From Amyloporia xantha (Eukaryota > Basidiomycota > Agaricomycetes > Polyporales > Adustoporiaceae): a stretch of DNA of 64,000 bases. Every line of letters starts with the position of its first letter. The first letter of the stretch is position 1. The notes below the pieces were generated by a model. That model was given only the letters and a program-made list of their open reading frames with translations. It was not told where the DNA came from and made no database searches. Location of the stretch: assembly GCA_036971615.1 (NCBI GenBank), contig JAYKKR010000012.1:682001-746000 (forward strand). Reading direction: 5' to 3'. Made by a program: the position numbers and the translations under genes. This document shows positions 1 through 11,086 of this stretch, piece after piece.

Positions 1-1138
1 GTAGACGCCGCCTTCAAGGTCTGACAGCCTTGGTGCAGCCAACGGGAGCGTCCTCCCACCCGGAGGGCCCGAAAGGAACTTGGCTATCGCTGTACAACGG
101 TCTGTATAATCTGCAGTGTTTGAGAGTACAATCCACGTACCTTGCTCCGCCGCCCCCTCGTACCAATTCAGCGCGTCCATGCAACTCTCAGCGACGCCGA
201 TGCCAGACCAGTATCGGTAGCCCAGCGCCATCTGCGCTCCTTTGTGTCCACCGTGCGCAGCGAACGTGAGGTATAGCTGCGCTTTTGCTTGGTCGACTGG
301 AACTACATCGTGGTACCCCGTAGAGTGGAAGAACCCGAGAAGGGCTTGCGACGACGCATTTCCTGTGAGTGTCGCGTGCGAGGAGAATGCGCGATATCCC
401 ATCACGGGATCAGATGCAAAGTGAGTAGTCGGCGGGAACTAAGGCGTAAGATCAGCGGGAGAGCCGGAAGCTGTACAATAGACCCACCAGAGATATTTGA
501 CCCAGCGTGTACAACGCGTCGGTGTTGCCCAGCTCTGCCGCATGTTGTAGCAAGTCGATGACCTTGACTGCCTTGCCATGCAGCTCGTCGTCTTTTTTCC
601 TTCCGCCTGTAAGCTCCTCCCTGATGTATCCTGTTACAGTAGGGGGTACCCATGAGTGATGCAGCAACTTTGCTGCTATCCGCATGGCGCTCGCGATGGG
701 ACCATGCCCTTGCATGCTTGGGAGGAATGACGAGAGATGGAAACCGCTTCCATCATATCCGTGGTCTGGCGAAGATTCTTCTGACTGCGACGGAGGAAGT
801 GCGGTAAGGGTAGCTAGAGTAGAGAGAGCTTGTTTGTACGCTCTGGAAGCTGCGATATGAGACTTAGATCCATGTTCTGCTGCCTAGAAAGACAAGAGAA
901 AGACGAGCTTGCCTTCTGTGGCGGAATCCACCACCTGCAATTCTTCTCTTGCATGAACATATCCCGACGGTGCATCTTCCTAGTTTTTACAATTAGTGCT
1001 CGTCTACTCCGAATGAGTAATACTCACTGTTGTCTGAGCAATAGCCTCCCTTGCGGTGCAGGAGACAGCGGCGAGGGCAATGAGGCCAAAAGCAATGAAG
1101 CTCGCCTTTCTCGCCCTATGCTTGCATTTCAGGACCAT
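1..1138 (-). CDS. HRD3: HRD3/SEL1L, ER-associated degradation adaptor (3' part cut by window edge)
   Basis: Partial gene, exons 1028-1138, 935-979, 488-883, 141-438 and 1-89, about 313 residues seen. It starts at the ATG at 1138 with a hydrophobic signal peptide (FIAFGLIALAAVSC), as expected for an ER-lumenal protein. Sel1-type repeats follow: HAAELGNTDALYTLGQISL, then a block with ALLGFFHSTG and LGYRYWSGIGV, which closely matches the SEL1L/Hrd3 signature. The last exon has the family-like KFLSGPPGGRTLP stretch. In known systems Hrd3 stabilises the Hrd1 ubiquitin ligase and delivers misfolded glycoproteins. The remaining repeats and the transmembrane anchor lie beyond position 1. The small second exon is the least certain join. 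Identity is strong from the repeats; function is by family. Confidence 0.9.
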
Positions 1139-1417
1139 TTACGGTTTCAAAGACGCTCCTTGTAAGAAATTGTTGAATGAAGTGCTTGAATATGCACAGT
1201 GCGAGACTGGTCGGATAGGACACGACGAGCTTGAACATGGCTTGGACGCGCCACGTACCTAAGACCGCTTATCTTATCAGATAAGTTACTGTCAATTATT
1301 CAATTCATTTAAGTTATGTGGTACCGAGAAGAAATACTGGATCAAATAGATACTTATCTCCCCTCGCCTTTTGAGACCTCTGCTTGATTTGCAACAAATT
1401 TGCGAAGGGACCGCATC

Positions 1418-2656
1418 ATGGCTCCTACCCGGCGCAACGACCCGTCTACTGCGTCTACATCCGATTTGGGTACGAAATCTAGCAGTATTGCGCGTAAAAC
1501 AAAGCGGAAGTCTCAGCATAGCCACAGAGAAGAGGATGGGTCGTCCCCGCTGGCTCTGCCGGGTGTACAGAAAATCAAGGCGTCGCTGAGGCAAACGCGC
1601 AGACTCCTCGCGAAGGTGGGTCTATAGCTCGGATTGTGATCTCTTCCCTTGTTGGCCCAACTCGACTGCTATGTCTCCGTCTACCATTTCATTGCAGATG
1701 CTAACCAATATGCACTCTTCAGGACAATATAGCCGCTGATGTCCGCACCAAAACAGAGCGTAGGCTGAAATCCCTTGAAGCTGACCTCGCGCAAGCAGAA
1801 CGTGTGAGGAGGGAACGCACCATGTCAGCACGATACCATGCGGTCAAATTTTTTGGTGAGTGCTTTTAATTCATACCCATTGTTTCCTATGATCGTGTAC
1901 CTACTCCATTGGTCTTACACATGGCTTGTTGCAGAACGTCAAAAAATAACGCGGCGTATACAACAGGTGAAGCGGCAGCTTTCTCAGGCAGAGACCCCCG
2001 GCAAAGGGAAGGCGGATGAAAAATTGGGCAAGAAGGAGCGCAAAAAACTCGAGAAAAAGCTCGAGGAATTAAGGGTGGATCTAAACTACATCATCGTGCG
2101 TTGCACAAGATATTTTACCATTCTATCAAAGTTGACAAGCTCATGGAATGGTCTCGTGCAGCACTATCCCAAACTGAAGAAGTACATATCCCTTTTCCCT
2201 CCTGAAATACGCTCGCAATCGCACGCCCACCCAGACCCATACCCGCATTCATATCCAGAGTCATCCGGCTCACGGCCAGAAAGCACGGCGTCGCAGACAG
2301 AGAAGGACACAGATGCACAACGAGAAGAAGTGCGGGCATGGGTTCGAGAGCGCATGGTTGCTGGCGATATGAGCTCAGAGCCTGAGGTAGAGGTGCGGCC
2401 TGGGAAGAAGAGCGCCGCTCGGCCTATTGCAAATACTGGTAAAGGTGTGGACGGGGCAGTCTCAGTGGAGCGTTCGAGTCGGCAAGAGAATGATGCCACG
2501 CCAGAATCCAAGACGAAAGGTAATGCCGTCTCCCACACAGCGAGGGGCGTTGAAGGAGATGCCTTTTTCGGAGATGATGATGAAGACACGGGTACTGATG
2601 ACAGTGGTCAAGACACTAATGAGGGGGGAAATAGTGATGATATGGACGATGATTGA
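1418..2656 (+). CDS. EFG1: rRNA-processing protein EFG1
   Basis: Exons 1418-1615, 1723-1855, 1935-2095 and 2162-2656 join in frame to give 328 residues. The N-terminal half carries the Efg1 core: GVQKIKASLRQTRRLLAK, then SARYHAVKFFERQKITRR, then LNYIIHYPKLKKYISLFP across the third intron. The region is strongly basic and coiled-coil-like. The C-terminal half is low complexity and ends in a run of Asp/Glu/Ser. Yeast Efg1 is a nucleolar factor for 18S rRNA maturation; that role is inferred from the family. An in-frame ATG at 1400 would add six residues, and I prefer 1418 because MAPTRR is a more usual beginning. The gene is divergent from HRD3, with about 280 bp between the start codons. Confidence 0.93.
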
Positions 2657-2894
2657 GAGGTTTACAAGAGCACCTTGTCAACTTGCGTTCAGATATTTAG
2701 AGCTGCTCAATGATGACACTACACTGGCAAATACCTACCTTCTAGTAAGTGTAAGCATCTTATTCTCAATTGGTCACCTAGCAGTATGTCTTCATTTTTG
2801 TGCTTTGAACGTTGAGATCATTGAGATCATTTTGGTTTGGGCCGAACACTGTATGAAATAGGTTCTATTATTTTATAATGTGCGGGTAGATACC

Positions 2895-2989
2895 GGGCAT
2901 GTGGTGTAGTTGGTTATCACGCTCGCTTAGCAAGGTGAATTTGTCGCAACAGCTGCGAGAGGGGTCCGGTTCAATCCCGGACATGTCCA
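2895..2989 (+). tRNA. tRNA-Ala (anticodon AGC) with a 21-nt intron
   Basis: The 7-bp acceptor stem pairs GGGCATG (2895-2901) with CATGTCC (2982-2988), including one G-T pair, followed by discriminator A 2989. The D-arm begins at GTGTAGTTGG. The anticodon stem CTCGC/GCGAG (2955-2959) holds anticodon AGC at 2929-2931. The T-arm is TCCGG, loop TTCAATC, CCGGA. A 21-nt intron (2933-2953) sits after position 37, the canonical place for a nuclear tRNA intron. The B box GGTTCAATCCC is intact, and a short TTTT at 2990-2993 may end Pol III transcription. The structure is complete, so the gene looks functional. Confidence 0.95.
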
Positions 2990-2993
2990 TTTT

Positions 2994-4077
2994 GCGACGG
3001 AGGACAAAACCGTGTAGTGCTGACAGTAGTATATATCTCATCGAGACATACCCCAAAGGCTTTGCAGTCTCCGTTTTATCTCAACAGCTGGATTGAGGAA
3101 TAGCTCTTGCCACTCGCCGCAAGGAATACAAGAAGGCAAAGTACGTGTCGTACGTGTCTTGTACGTGTCCGAGGATGAGAGGAGTCTAAGGTAAATTGTA
3201 CAATCCAGGATGTCCATGACTTTGTTACTGAGTTGAAGGACACTTTTTATAATACCTCGTTAGTGGAATCATGAGGGTAAAATTGTCCGCCCACGCCATC
3301 ATGGGCAGATAAGATAATTCAACCTGAAGAATCTAATGTTATCACAGAGTCGCGGACGGCGGTCCTCAGCTGCTAGCTTCGATGTTCACTACAGCTGTCT
3401 GTGTTGCCGTCACCGATAATTTAGCTGTTGAGTTAATATAACGCGCGATTGACCTATGCATGCGTGTGGCCGTGTTTTCTGCCTGGAAATCAAGTCAAGT
3501 GATCGTCATGGGTGCTAAGTCGCTGCAAAGGTCATTTGGGTTCGGGCGTGTGGAGCATCGCCATCTCTGCCCAAGTGCTGATGAAGGGCTCGTGGGAGCA
3601 GGTTCGATTCGCAATGCGTCCTTTTTTCCACCAGCTCGGAGAGCATGATTCTGATACGAACTGGTGGACAATGATGGAATCATGCCATGATCGAGACCCT
3701 CGCACAGCCGGAATACGTTTCGGACAATGGATTGCGGACTCTCGGATACGGATGTTCGACAGTGTTGGCCTACATCCAATCATCATGTCCGCTCTCAAGT
3801 ATAAGATGGGGATGTGCCACCCACAGGAAGCCATAACAAGGTTTCATTTCTTTCAGTGCCCCTCGTCTACAACAGCCGAGTTCACAGCTTCACCTCGTGT
3901 ACACCACACCACAACCCTCCTTCGCGCCACTCCTCGTGGCTTCTTGCATAAAAGCAAGTATCCGCGCAGTAAGCATACCATCACCCACTATCATTCAAGT
4001 CCGTGACTTGATCTCTCGCCCATCATCCTGCCACTGAACAAATTCCATCCAGACCACTCATTCATTCCTCACGCGAG
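2994..4077. other. intergenic, no gene recognised
   Basis: About 1.1 kb between the tRNA and the next gene. Several short frames are open around 3460-4006, but none has a recognisable domain or a convincing splice model. A cataaaag sequence near 3947 could be a TATA-like element for the gene starting at 4078. Confidence 0.5.
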
Positions 4078-5007
4078 ATGGCAACTGCAGCTGTGCTGAC
4101 CCCGCTCGTTATCCCCACGACGTCGCACGTGCTGACGCTGGACCTTTACCCGTCAAGTCCGATCGCACAGTTCCCCCCACCCGTGCCCACAGTCCGCCGG
4201 CCCCTGCGCGAGCGATGTGGCTTCGTGCACAATCTGACAATCCATACGTCTTTCTCGCCGAACGCCCGCGCCGGACCGTGGTCACCCAAGGGACACATTC
4301 AGCCCCATCGCAACCACCTCCCGCGGCGGCGCAAAGGCCAAGTCAAGCGCATCGTACTGTACGAAGACGAGCCGGATTCGGCAACGCGCCCCGTGTCGCC
4401 TCCTGAGGTCCCACATGCGCCACTCAAATCCGAGGAGAGGCACGTCCAGGAGGTCGTCCCCGGCCTCTTCCTCGCATTCAAGCTGTCCGATGACAGCGCG
4501 GAGGCAAGCAAAACGCGTGACGAGGGATACACTCACATTGTCGACATCTGCTATCCGCTGCCCGGATACGACAGCGGCTCGGTCGAGCAGGCGTACGAGG
4601 GCCGGCTGCACAGGCTGCGCCTCGTCCTCCCCCACGCTGCGCACCCTTCAGAGTCCGGGCGCGCGGCACTCACACTCAACGACGCACAGCTCCGCGCGGC
4701 ACGCGACTTCCTCGCACAGACACTGCCATACGCCGGCGCAAGCGCACCGCAAGCACCAGCACAAAGTGCTGCGCACTCCGTACGCGTCCTAGTGTCCACC
4801 CCTGCACGCCGCCCGACCGACGCGATGTCCGTCGTGGGCTGCTACCTCGCGTTCGCTTCGGGGAAGACAGTCGCGACCGCACTGCGTTGTGTGGACGAGG
4901 AAGCGGACTTCCTGAGTGTGTGGAAGGGTGAAGTCTCGGAGCAAGAAGTCGAACGAGTCGAGCGCGTCGCGCGGATGTGGTCCTGGCTGTCGAACGTCAG
5001 ACGATGA
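4078..5007 (+). CDS. hypothetical protein with a dual-specificity-phosphatase-like fold, catalytic Cys apparently lost
   Basis: Single exon, 309 residues, third-position GC rich and clearly coding. The N-terminal 110 residues are Pro- and basic-rich and probably disordered. From about residue 121 the order resembles a dual-specificity phosphatase: VQEVVPGLFLAFKLS (entry strand and helix), GYTHIVDICYPLPGY (strand before the general-acid region), then VRVLVSTPARRPTDAMSVVGCYLAF, where active phosphatases carry HCX5R followed by the alpha helix. Here the HC pair reads ST, and an Arg follows, so a catalytically dead pseudophosphatase is my inference. The C-terminus (EADFLSVWKG onwards) is helical. 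There are no introns, unlike all neighbours. I do not recognise an assigned name. Confidence 0.8.
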   Translation: MATAAVLTPLVIPTTSHVLTLDLYPSSPIAQFPPPVPTVRRPLRERCGFVHNLTIHTSFSPNARAGPWSPKGHIQPHRNHLPRRRKGQVKRIVLYEDEPDSATRPVSPPEVPHAPLKSEERHVQEVVPGLFLAFKLSDDSAEASKTRDEGYTHIVDICYPLPGYDSGSVEQAYEGRLHRLRLVLPHAAHPSESGRAALTLNDAQLRAARDFLAQTLPYAGASAPQAPAQSAAHSVRVLVSTPARRPTDAMSVVGCYLAFASGKTVATALRCVDEEADFLSVWKGEVSEQEVERVERVARMWSWLSNVRR

Positions 5008-5250
5008 ACGGGACACTGCCGTGGCACCTGGAGTGCACCGGCCAAATCAGCATTGTATCATGGACCGCATTTATAAATCACAACTGTAACAAATCCCCAT
5101 AAGCTATTTAATATAAACAGTCTTGTAATTGTACATGTCTCGGAACAACCATCAATGAGAACTGCGAGGACAACTGTGATAGCGACAAAATACAGGGTAT
5201 GGAAGGGAGCAGTAGTGATACACATTTCTCACCGGGCAACTGGGCGACGG

Positions 5251-6134
5251 TTATGACAGCTTCAAAGTGGCATTCTGTTGGATGATTTCTGCGGAATTTA
5301 GCTGCCGACCAGCGCGTACGAAGGCCAATCGAAGCTCCTGCCAATGTAAAGAAGACGTCATGAGTCTATTGAATGCGTGGAAATTCAAAGCACCCACCTC
5401 GAAACTGTGCTTGTCATAGGGCTGGTTACAACTGATACTCAGCATTCTGTCTGAGAAGCTGCCGCCATTAATCTGGACGGGTGCTGCCAGGGCTTGAGGC
5501 GGAGCCTCTGTCGAGAAGTGAATGACCGGATGACACAAGGCGTCACTGAGACTCACGCGGAAGCGGTGGGATAGTAGCGAATTTGCGTCCCTTCCTATAC
5601 GCAGACAGTCTGAGTTCCTGCGATGTGTAGTCAGTACGGCAGCTGCACGACGCGCAGCTCTCCGACAGCAGCGTGAAACTCCGATTGCATGGATCTCACC
5701 TCGAAAGACCATGCCCTGAACTCAAGTTGGCCACTCAAACTCTGGAAAAACCCACCCTGCACTTCACCTAGGACCATGGTTGGATGGAAGAAGTGCCCGT
5801 CTGGAATAGAGGGCAGGGTGCCAATTGCATTGCTATCACCGGAAACGGAACGCCCAGCTTCATAAGCTACTACTTCACAATAGGGCTCAAACAACGGAGG
5901 TAATCCTAGAGCAGCCCGTTCAGCAGCCCCCGCTGGTCCAGGCGGACAGGGCGCGGGTGGCTTTCCCGTCGATGTGTACGCTTTCAGGTAGTCCTTGACG
6001 CGGATTTCCTTTGGAGATGGTCAGGTAAATAAGAGGACGAGATACATGCCGTAGCATACCTCATAACTTTCTTCTTTCTCGCCTCTTACAGCCGGAACGC
6101 CCATGAAAATGTCTCGACGCGGTTGCCCCGCCAT
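5251..6134 (-). CDS. hypothetical protein with repeated EE(I/L)R motifs, Nup98-GLEBS-like
   Basis: Exons 6060-6134, 5700-6008, 5557-5617, 5398-5507 and 5251-5337 join in frame to give 213 residues. The sequence has three related motifs, each split by an intron at the same place, right after the first Glu: YEEIRVKDY (about residue 24), WSFEELRLSAY (about 126) and HSFEELRLAFV (about 184). The spacer contains APCPPGPAG and GLPPLFEPY. The SxEELRxxxY pattern resembles the end of the Gle2-binding (GLEBS) segment of nucleoporin Nup98 (SLEELRLEDY), but FG repeats are absent. That similarity is from memory and could be convergent. The repeated intron phase suggests exon duplication. Function unknown. 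Confidence 0.82.
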
Positions 6135-6724
6135 AGTAACAACAGGAGGCCGGTAGATGGGTATGGAACCGATGTTGGACGACAGCTTGTCAGAAATAAG
6201 TTAAAACGGGTCACTTAAATGATGCAGCAGCCTTGAGATGCAGTTCGGCGTTGAGTAAATCAGATCTGGAAACTCTTGTCTAAGTTTATAATGAAGATAT
6301 GAGCCAAGATGTGAGGGTAGGCCCGTGGGCGTTGGACCTTCAAGCTCAAGCCACGCCACGCTCACGTGAGCTTGATCCGGGTACAAATATTGGGACAGAA
6401 TGCTAGTTAATAATATTTGCTATCCCGGAGTTCTGCTTCTCGTAAGATGGATTGTTGGCCAGTGCGAAGACGTATGTGAAGTTCCCCCAGATTCTCGATA
6501 AAACGACACACAAGTGGTACAGTAGCAATAGCGCTTCAGAAACGGATCGATCACTGACCGTGTGCTGTATTTGGTACTCAGTTCAAGAACAAACCATTGC
6601 ATCAGTCATTCCAGCAGATGAATATGAGAGCGACACTATGCTGTTACATATTAATAATATTCCACGTAATAAGTAATAACCGTCCCTGAATAATGATACA
6701 GCCATTCGACATTAGGTGTCGTCC
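6135..6724. other. intergenic, no gene recognised
   Basis: AT-rich 590 bp between the start of the EELR-motif gene and the stop codon of SPT7. It contains only short frames without recognisable protein sequence. It must hold the promoter of the upstream minus-strand gene and the 3' end of SPT7. Confidence 0.5.
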
Positions 6725-9700
6725 TCAAGCACTCGCCATGACCACGGCGGGGAAAGCGTCAGGTCCCTTCGGATTCTTCTTCTTGCCCGTTGAAGTCCCT
6801 GGAGGTCTGCCCCGTTTCTGTGGTTCAGCGCCGTTCATAGGACTGGATGCACCGAACTCTTGAGCGGCGTCACCTTCCGACGGACCGTTCATCAACGCAG
6901 TGGGGGCTCCAGGAGGCTTGCCCTTCGGTTTCTTCTTTGCGGTAGCCGTAGAGGGACCACCCTTCATGACTTGGCCTAGAGGCCCAATCTTAGTATGAGA
7001 AGGACTTGGTACGTCGTCAGGTACTACAAGGGGCGGAGCGTTGGGATCAGGAGTAGTAATAGTAGGTTGTGAAGGAAGCTGTCCAGGAACGGTTTCTAGT
7101 GGTGCACCAGGTGCATATGGTGCGGGTGGAGGGATAGATGATGAAGCAGCGGCTGTAGGCATAGTGGCCAGACGTTGCTGATAGTATGGTTTGAGAAGGC
7201 CGATCTGGTTTTCCACCATGTTCGAGTCCAGTGGCACAAAGGGCGGTGGTGGTGGAAATGGAGGTGGAGGTTCTGACGGCATGGCCCTGGATCAAAGGAC
7301 ACGCGTCAGTGCCTGTGGCGACTCCATTGAATGAGTAGGACATACGTTGATGGTCCTTCTATGATACCCTGTTTCCCCTTGCCTTTCAATAGCTTCTTGG
7401 GGACTGTGAGACTTGACAAGCCGAATTCGGCTGCAATACCCAGCTCTCGGAGACCCAAGAAGTCTTCGCCAAATGAATCAGCGAAGTTGCCCCTGCACAA
7501 AATCCAGTCAATTGATCCGGACGTTATAGATCGCGAATGCACAACATACATGACGAATTGTCCATCTTCCTCCTCATCTTCTGCATTTTGAAAGAGAGCC
7601 TCGTCATCCCAAGCTTCCTCGGTGGTCTACATCCGATGCCATAAATATCAAGAAACGAAATATGCTTGGAGATATTCAGCTTACCGCGTCTCGATAAGCA
7701 GTGGTGAGCTTCTTCTCGAGCTCGGCCAATCTGCCACCGTATCGAATAACATCATCCTTGATGTAGCGTTCGAGTTCATATATACGCTTAGTACCGCTCT
7801 CGAATAAGGTGTGCAGAATTATTTCCTAGCGCGTTTCGATCAGCCGAAAATACGGAAGACACAGCGCGAATGCAGACCTCAGGTGTCATCTTCTTGGCAT
7901 ACTTATCGCACAAGAACCGAATGGTTCTACCGACATTAAGTAGATACTCAGACGTGACGCCGGCGAGCACGTCTAACGCAGCCTTCGACGACCCTGAGAG
8001 ATAGAACATCAGTCAGAGAGAACGGCAGAGGCACAAACAAATGGCGAATCAGACGTGCCTTGGAAGCCAGCATGCTCCAGGACTTTGCTACCCGCCCAAT
8101 GCAGGCATGCATCTGCATGCTCTTCACCGATCTCAATCCCCGAGCCGACAGGCTTCCACGGACGCTCGTCAATGACGTCCTCGACTTCCTCCGACGGTAA
8201 ATCTGGTGGCAACATCGCAGTTGCGCCTTCTTCTGTGCTCTGACTGAGAGCAGCGAATTTGGCGTGAGTAGTTCGGACCCGCCGTAATGTTCGAATATTG
8301 TTGTTCATGTGATACAGCAGGGTGTCAGTAGAGGGCTTTGTCTTCCTCCTCTTCTTGCGCCGACGAGTAGTCTCCCGACGGGGGTCAGTGATGGCAGTCG
8401 GCGGCGGAGAACCTTGTACCGCCTCGGAAGATGAGTAAGTGAGGGTAGGCAAGCCATTGCCGAGCAACTCGTCCGACTGAACTGCGTCCCACCACAACTC
8501 CACCGTATCTCTATCCTCCGGCGCGCGCATCCGTACTCGTTTCCGCGGCCTACTATCAACGAAGCCATTCCTGTGCGATATACATGAGCTATAATAGACT
8601 AAGCGCAATGAACATGGAAACATACAGCTTACGCTTCGACCCAGTCTCACCGTCAATGGTCTTCAGCGACACCTCTCCGGACCGCGAATCGCCGTTCTCG
8701 TGTTCGTCGTCAGATGCAAGGATGAGCTCACTCAATCGCTCTTCCAAAGAGGGCGCTCCGTGCGTGGCGGTAACAGAGCTCGCTGGATCATCAAGCTCTC
8801 GGTCAAGCTGCAGGAAAGCCGCCATACCATCAGCACTGCGGGTGATAGCTGGGGTTTCGGAGAACGGCATGTCTCTCCGTGCTTTCTTGCTCCCGGGGAC
8901 GACAGAAACTGCCTTGCCTGGGCTTGGCGACTTGGCAACCGCTGGAGAATGAAATCGGCCATGTCCGTTCAGCAGTGTCCCGTTCCTCGTTGGACCGCCA
9001 AGGAGGGAGATGTCCGCCGGAATGATAGGATCGGCTCTTTCTTTCCAGTCAGTGATATTCTTCAGTAGCCGCTCAGCCTTGGCCTTGAGACGCTTCGCGC
9101 ACATGCGCAGAGGGTGATTCTGAGGTAATTAAGTCAGGTTTCGCTATATAAAGTGGCACACACGCCCGACTCTACCTCGGTTGCATTGTATGTGAAACAG
9201 TTGGACCATATCAAGTCCAGGTCATCCTTGAATTCCTTCTTGGACTTGTATTGCTTCTGCTTCACCTTCTTGAGCATGGTCTGCAGGTCCATAGGATTCG
9301 TGATGACTGCGTTGATATTAGCTAGACAGCGGCGGAGATATGTGGCTTTCCGCACCGTCGAGATAGTCAGGAACGTCTGTCTTGGACACTGGTTTGAGGA
9401 ACGCTTCGGCGTCCCTGTTATCCTGCGTGACATAGTTAGTAGCCGCGTCCAAACCCAGGGTTTATGGCGTACCATGGTCACCGTCCGGAGATCGAGCAGC
9501 AGACCCTCCAAGGAGTCATAGAATGCATCTGCGAGCTTCGCTGCATCATGAGACTGCCGCTACAGCAAGGTCAGTGAATGCGGCTCATCATATCACCTTG
9601 TACCACTCACGCGGGTCTCCTTAACGGCGCTTAGTAGTAACTTGAGATCGGTTGTAGTTTGTCCGGACCTAACCTGACTTTCGGTGAGAGTCCTGAGGAG

Positions 9701-9775
9701 GTTCTAGCGAGAGAAACGATTCAGACACAAAATCGGAGATGGATAGCTAACGAATGGCACTGGACTGACGTTCAT
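6725..9775 (-). CDS. SPT7: SPT7-like SAGA complex subunit (bromodomain plus histone fold)
   Basis: Twelve exons: 9752-9775, 9611-9703, 9473-9559, 9356-9422, 9176-9306, about 8625-9119, 8059-8570, 7878-7993, 7685-7825, 7550-7617, 7346-7492 and 6725-7286. A bromodomain ends near residue 134 ([29 protein letters not shown]). The middle is basic and disordered. The histone-fold, bromodomain-associated region follows ([39 protein letters not shown]), then a helical segment (RLAELEKKL) and [19 protein letters not shown] Pro-rich tail carries an AT-hook-like KRGRPPG. Spt7 scaffolds SAGA and pairs with Ada1 through its histone fold. The intron between 8059 and 7993 appears to start with GC (GC-AG). 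The junction near 8570-8640 does not close in frame with its best GTAAGC donor and is unresolved. Confidence 0.93.
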
Positions 9776-11086
9776 CCTCAATCTATCGCATTGTGAGCAG
9801 GTGGCGGTAACGGAACAAGGGGGACTTTAAACTCCGACTATGTTTATCGCAAAATGCCGAACAATTATGGTTGTCCTGGGTTAATAACAGTTTTCGGTTT
9901 ACACGCTGTAGTTGGACATCCACCACATTCACATAAGGCATAAACACCTAACAAGAATTGTGGAAGCCTGGAACTTGAAGGCGACCTGGTGCTCTTCTCA
10001 GATGCAGCGTTTCTACTTTGGGGCGGCATTGGGCAGAACTCCGGCCGGCCCCTGCCGGCACGCACTGCAGTGATTGTGGCGTCTCCCTACCACGTTTGCG
10101 GCGGAGATCGAAAACATCACGCCTTTAAGGCTTTACTATCAGTGGCCCTGCAATGCAATCGCAACAGTAGTGCAATTTTGCGTTTTGAGCACCTTTCCGT
10201 TCCCCAAATATTCTGATATTTATGATCAAGACTCTTTTATGCATTATTTCAAATCATGTCTACTCAGATTCTGCAAAGCGGAAGCGGTAAGAGAATGAAA
10301 AATCGCAAACCAACAGATCACAGGATTTGCAACACAGATTGAGCTCGGCAGTCTCTCGATCCACTTTCTTTGGTCCCAAAACTTAGTAGAAGTATCTAGT
10401 TGCATTCTTCTAGCGTATGGTAGTATGCCGGAGATGCGAATGGAATCAGAACCCATACACGAGATGAAAGACGAGCTCCAGAGAGAATGAGCGTGACAGA
10501 TCCGCCACATTCTACTAATTTAGGAAACCCATCACTGCTTTAGCGTGTCGGAGCTCATATATTTGGTGGATGCCGTGTCGGTATTCGAATTTGATCGTGA
10601 CAACATCCGTGACTGTCAATTGCATTGCTGTTGCGACTCTAGTTCACCCTCGGTATTGTTCCTCACAACATGTACCACACCTGTAAAATCTCAGGGGATA
10701 CATTCGAACCATGGCTTGCTGTTAGACAAAACTCCGAAAGGTTCCAGGATGTAGCTGAGGAAGGGGCAGGGAATCCGTGAAAAAGTTGCATTAGAGGGCC
10801 ACTGATAGTACTTGTCTCCCGTAGGCAGACTCTAAGATTGTGACCTTATAGGGGGAGGGAGGACGGTCACAATATAGGAAGCATACGAAAGTAGTTGAAA
10901 ACCAAGTTGCATGTTTTTTGAGTGGTTGCAGAAGGAGCTAGACTGAATTTATAAACACTGTCTCGATTAGAAAGCCACGGACATTTATAGTATCCTGCCC
11001 CACCAAACAAGCTGAGATTATTAGGCTACACATGAAAATAGATGTATGAGTCCTGCATAGACGTACAAAGTATGTTTTGAGAAGTA
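9776..11086. other. gene-poor DNA between SPT7 and the MITE
   Basis: 1.3 kb with only short open frames on either strand. I see no conserved protein sequence. The first part should contain the SPT7 promoter. The stretch is AT-rich and looks like neutral or decayed DNA. Confidence 0.5.

Noticed and set aside
3595..3620. B-box-like GGTTCGATTC suggesting a second tRNA
   Set aside because: No acceptor stem, anticodon arm or A box could be paired around it.
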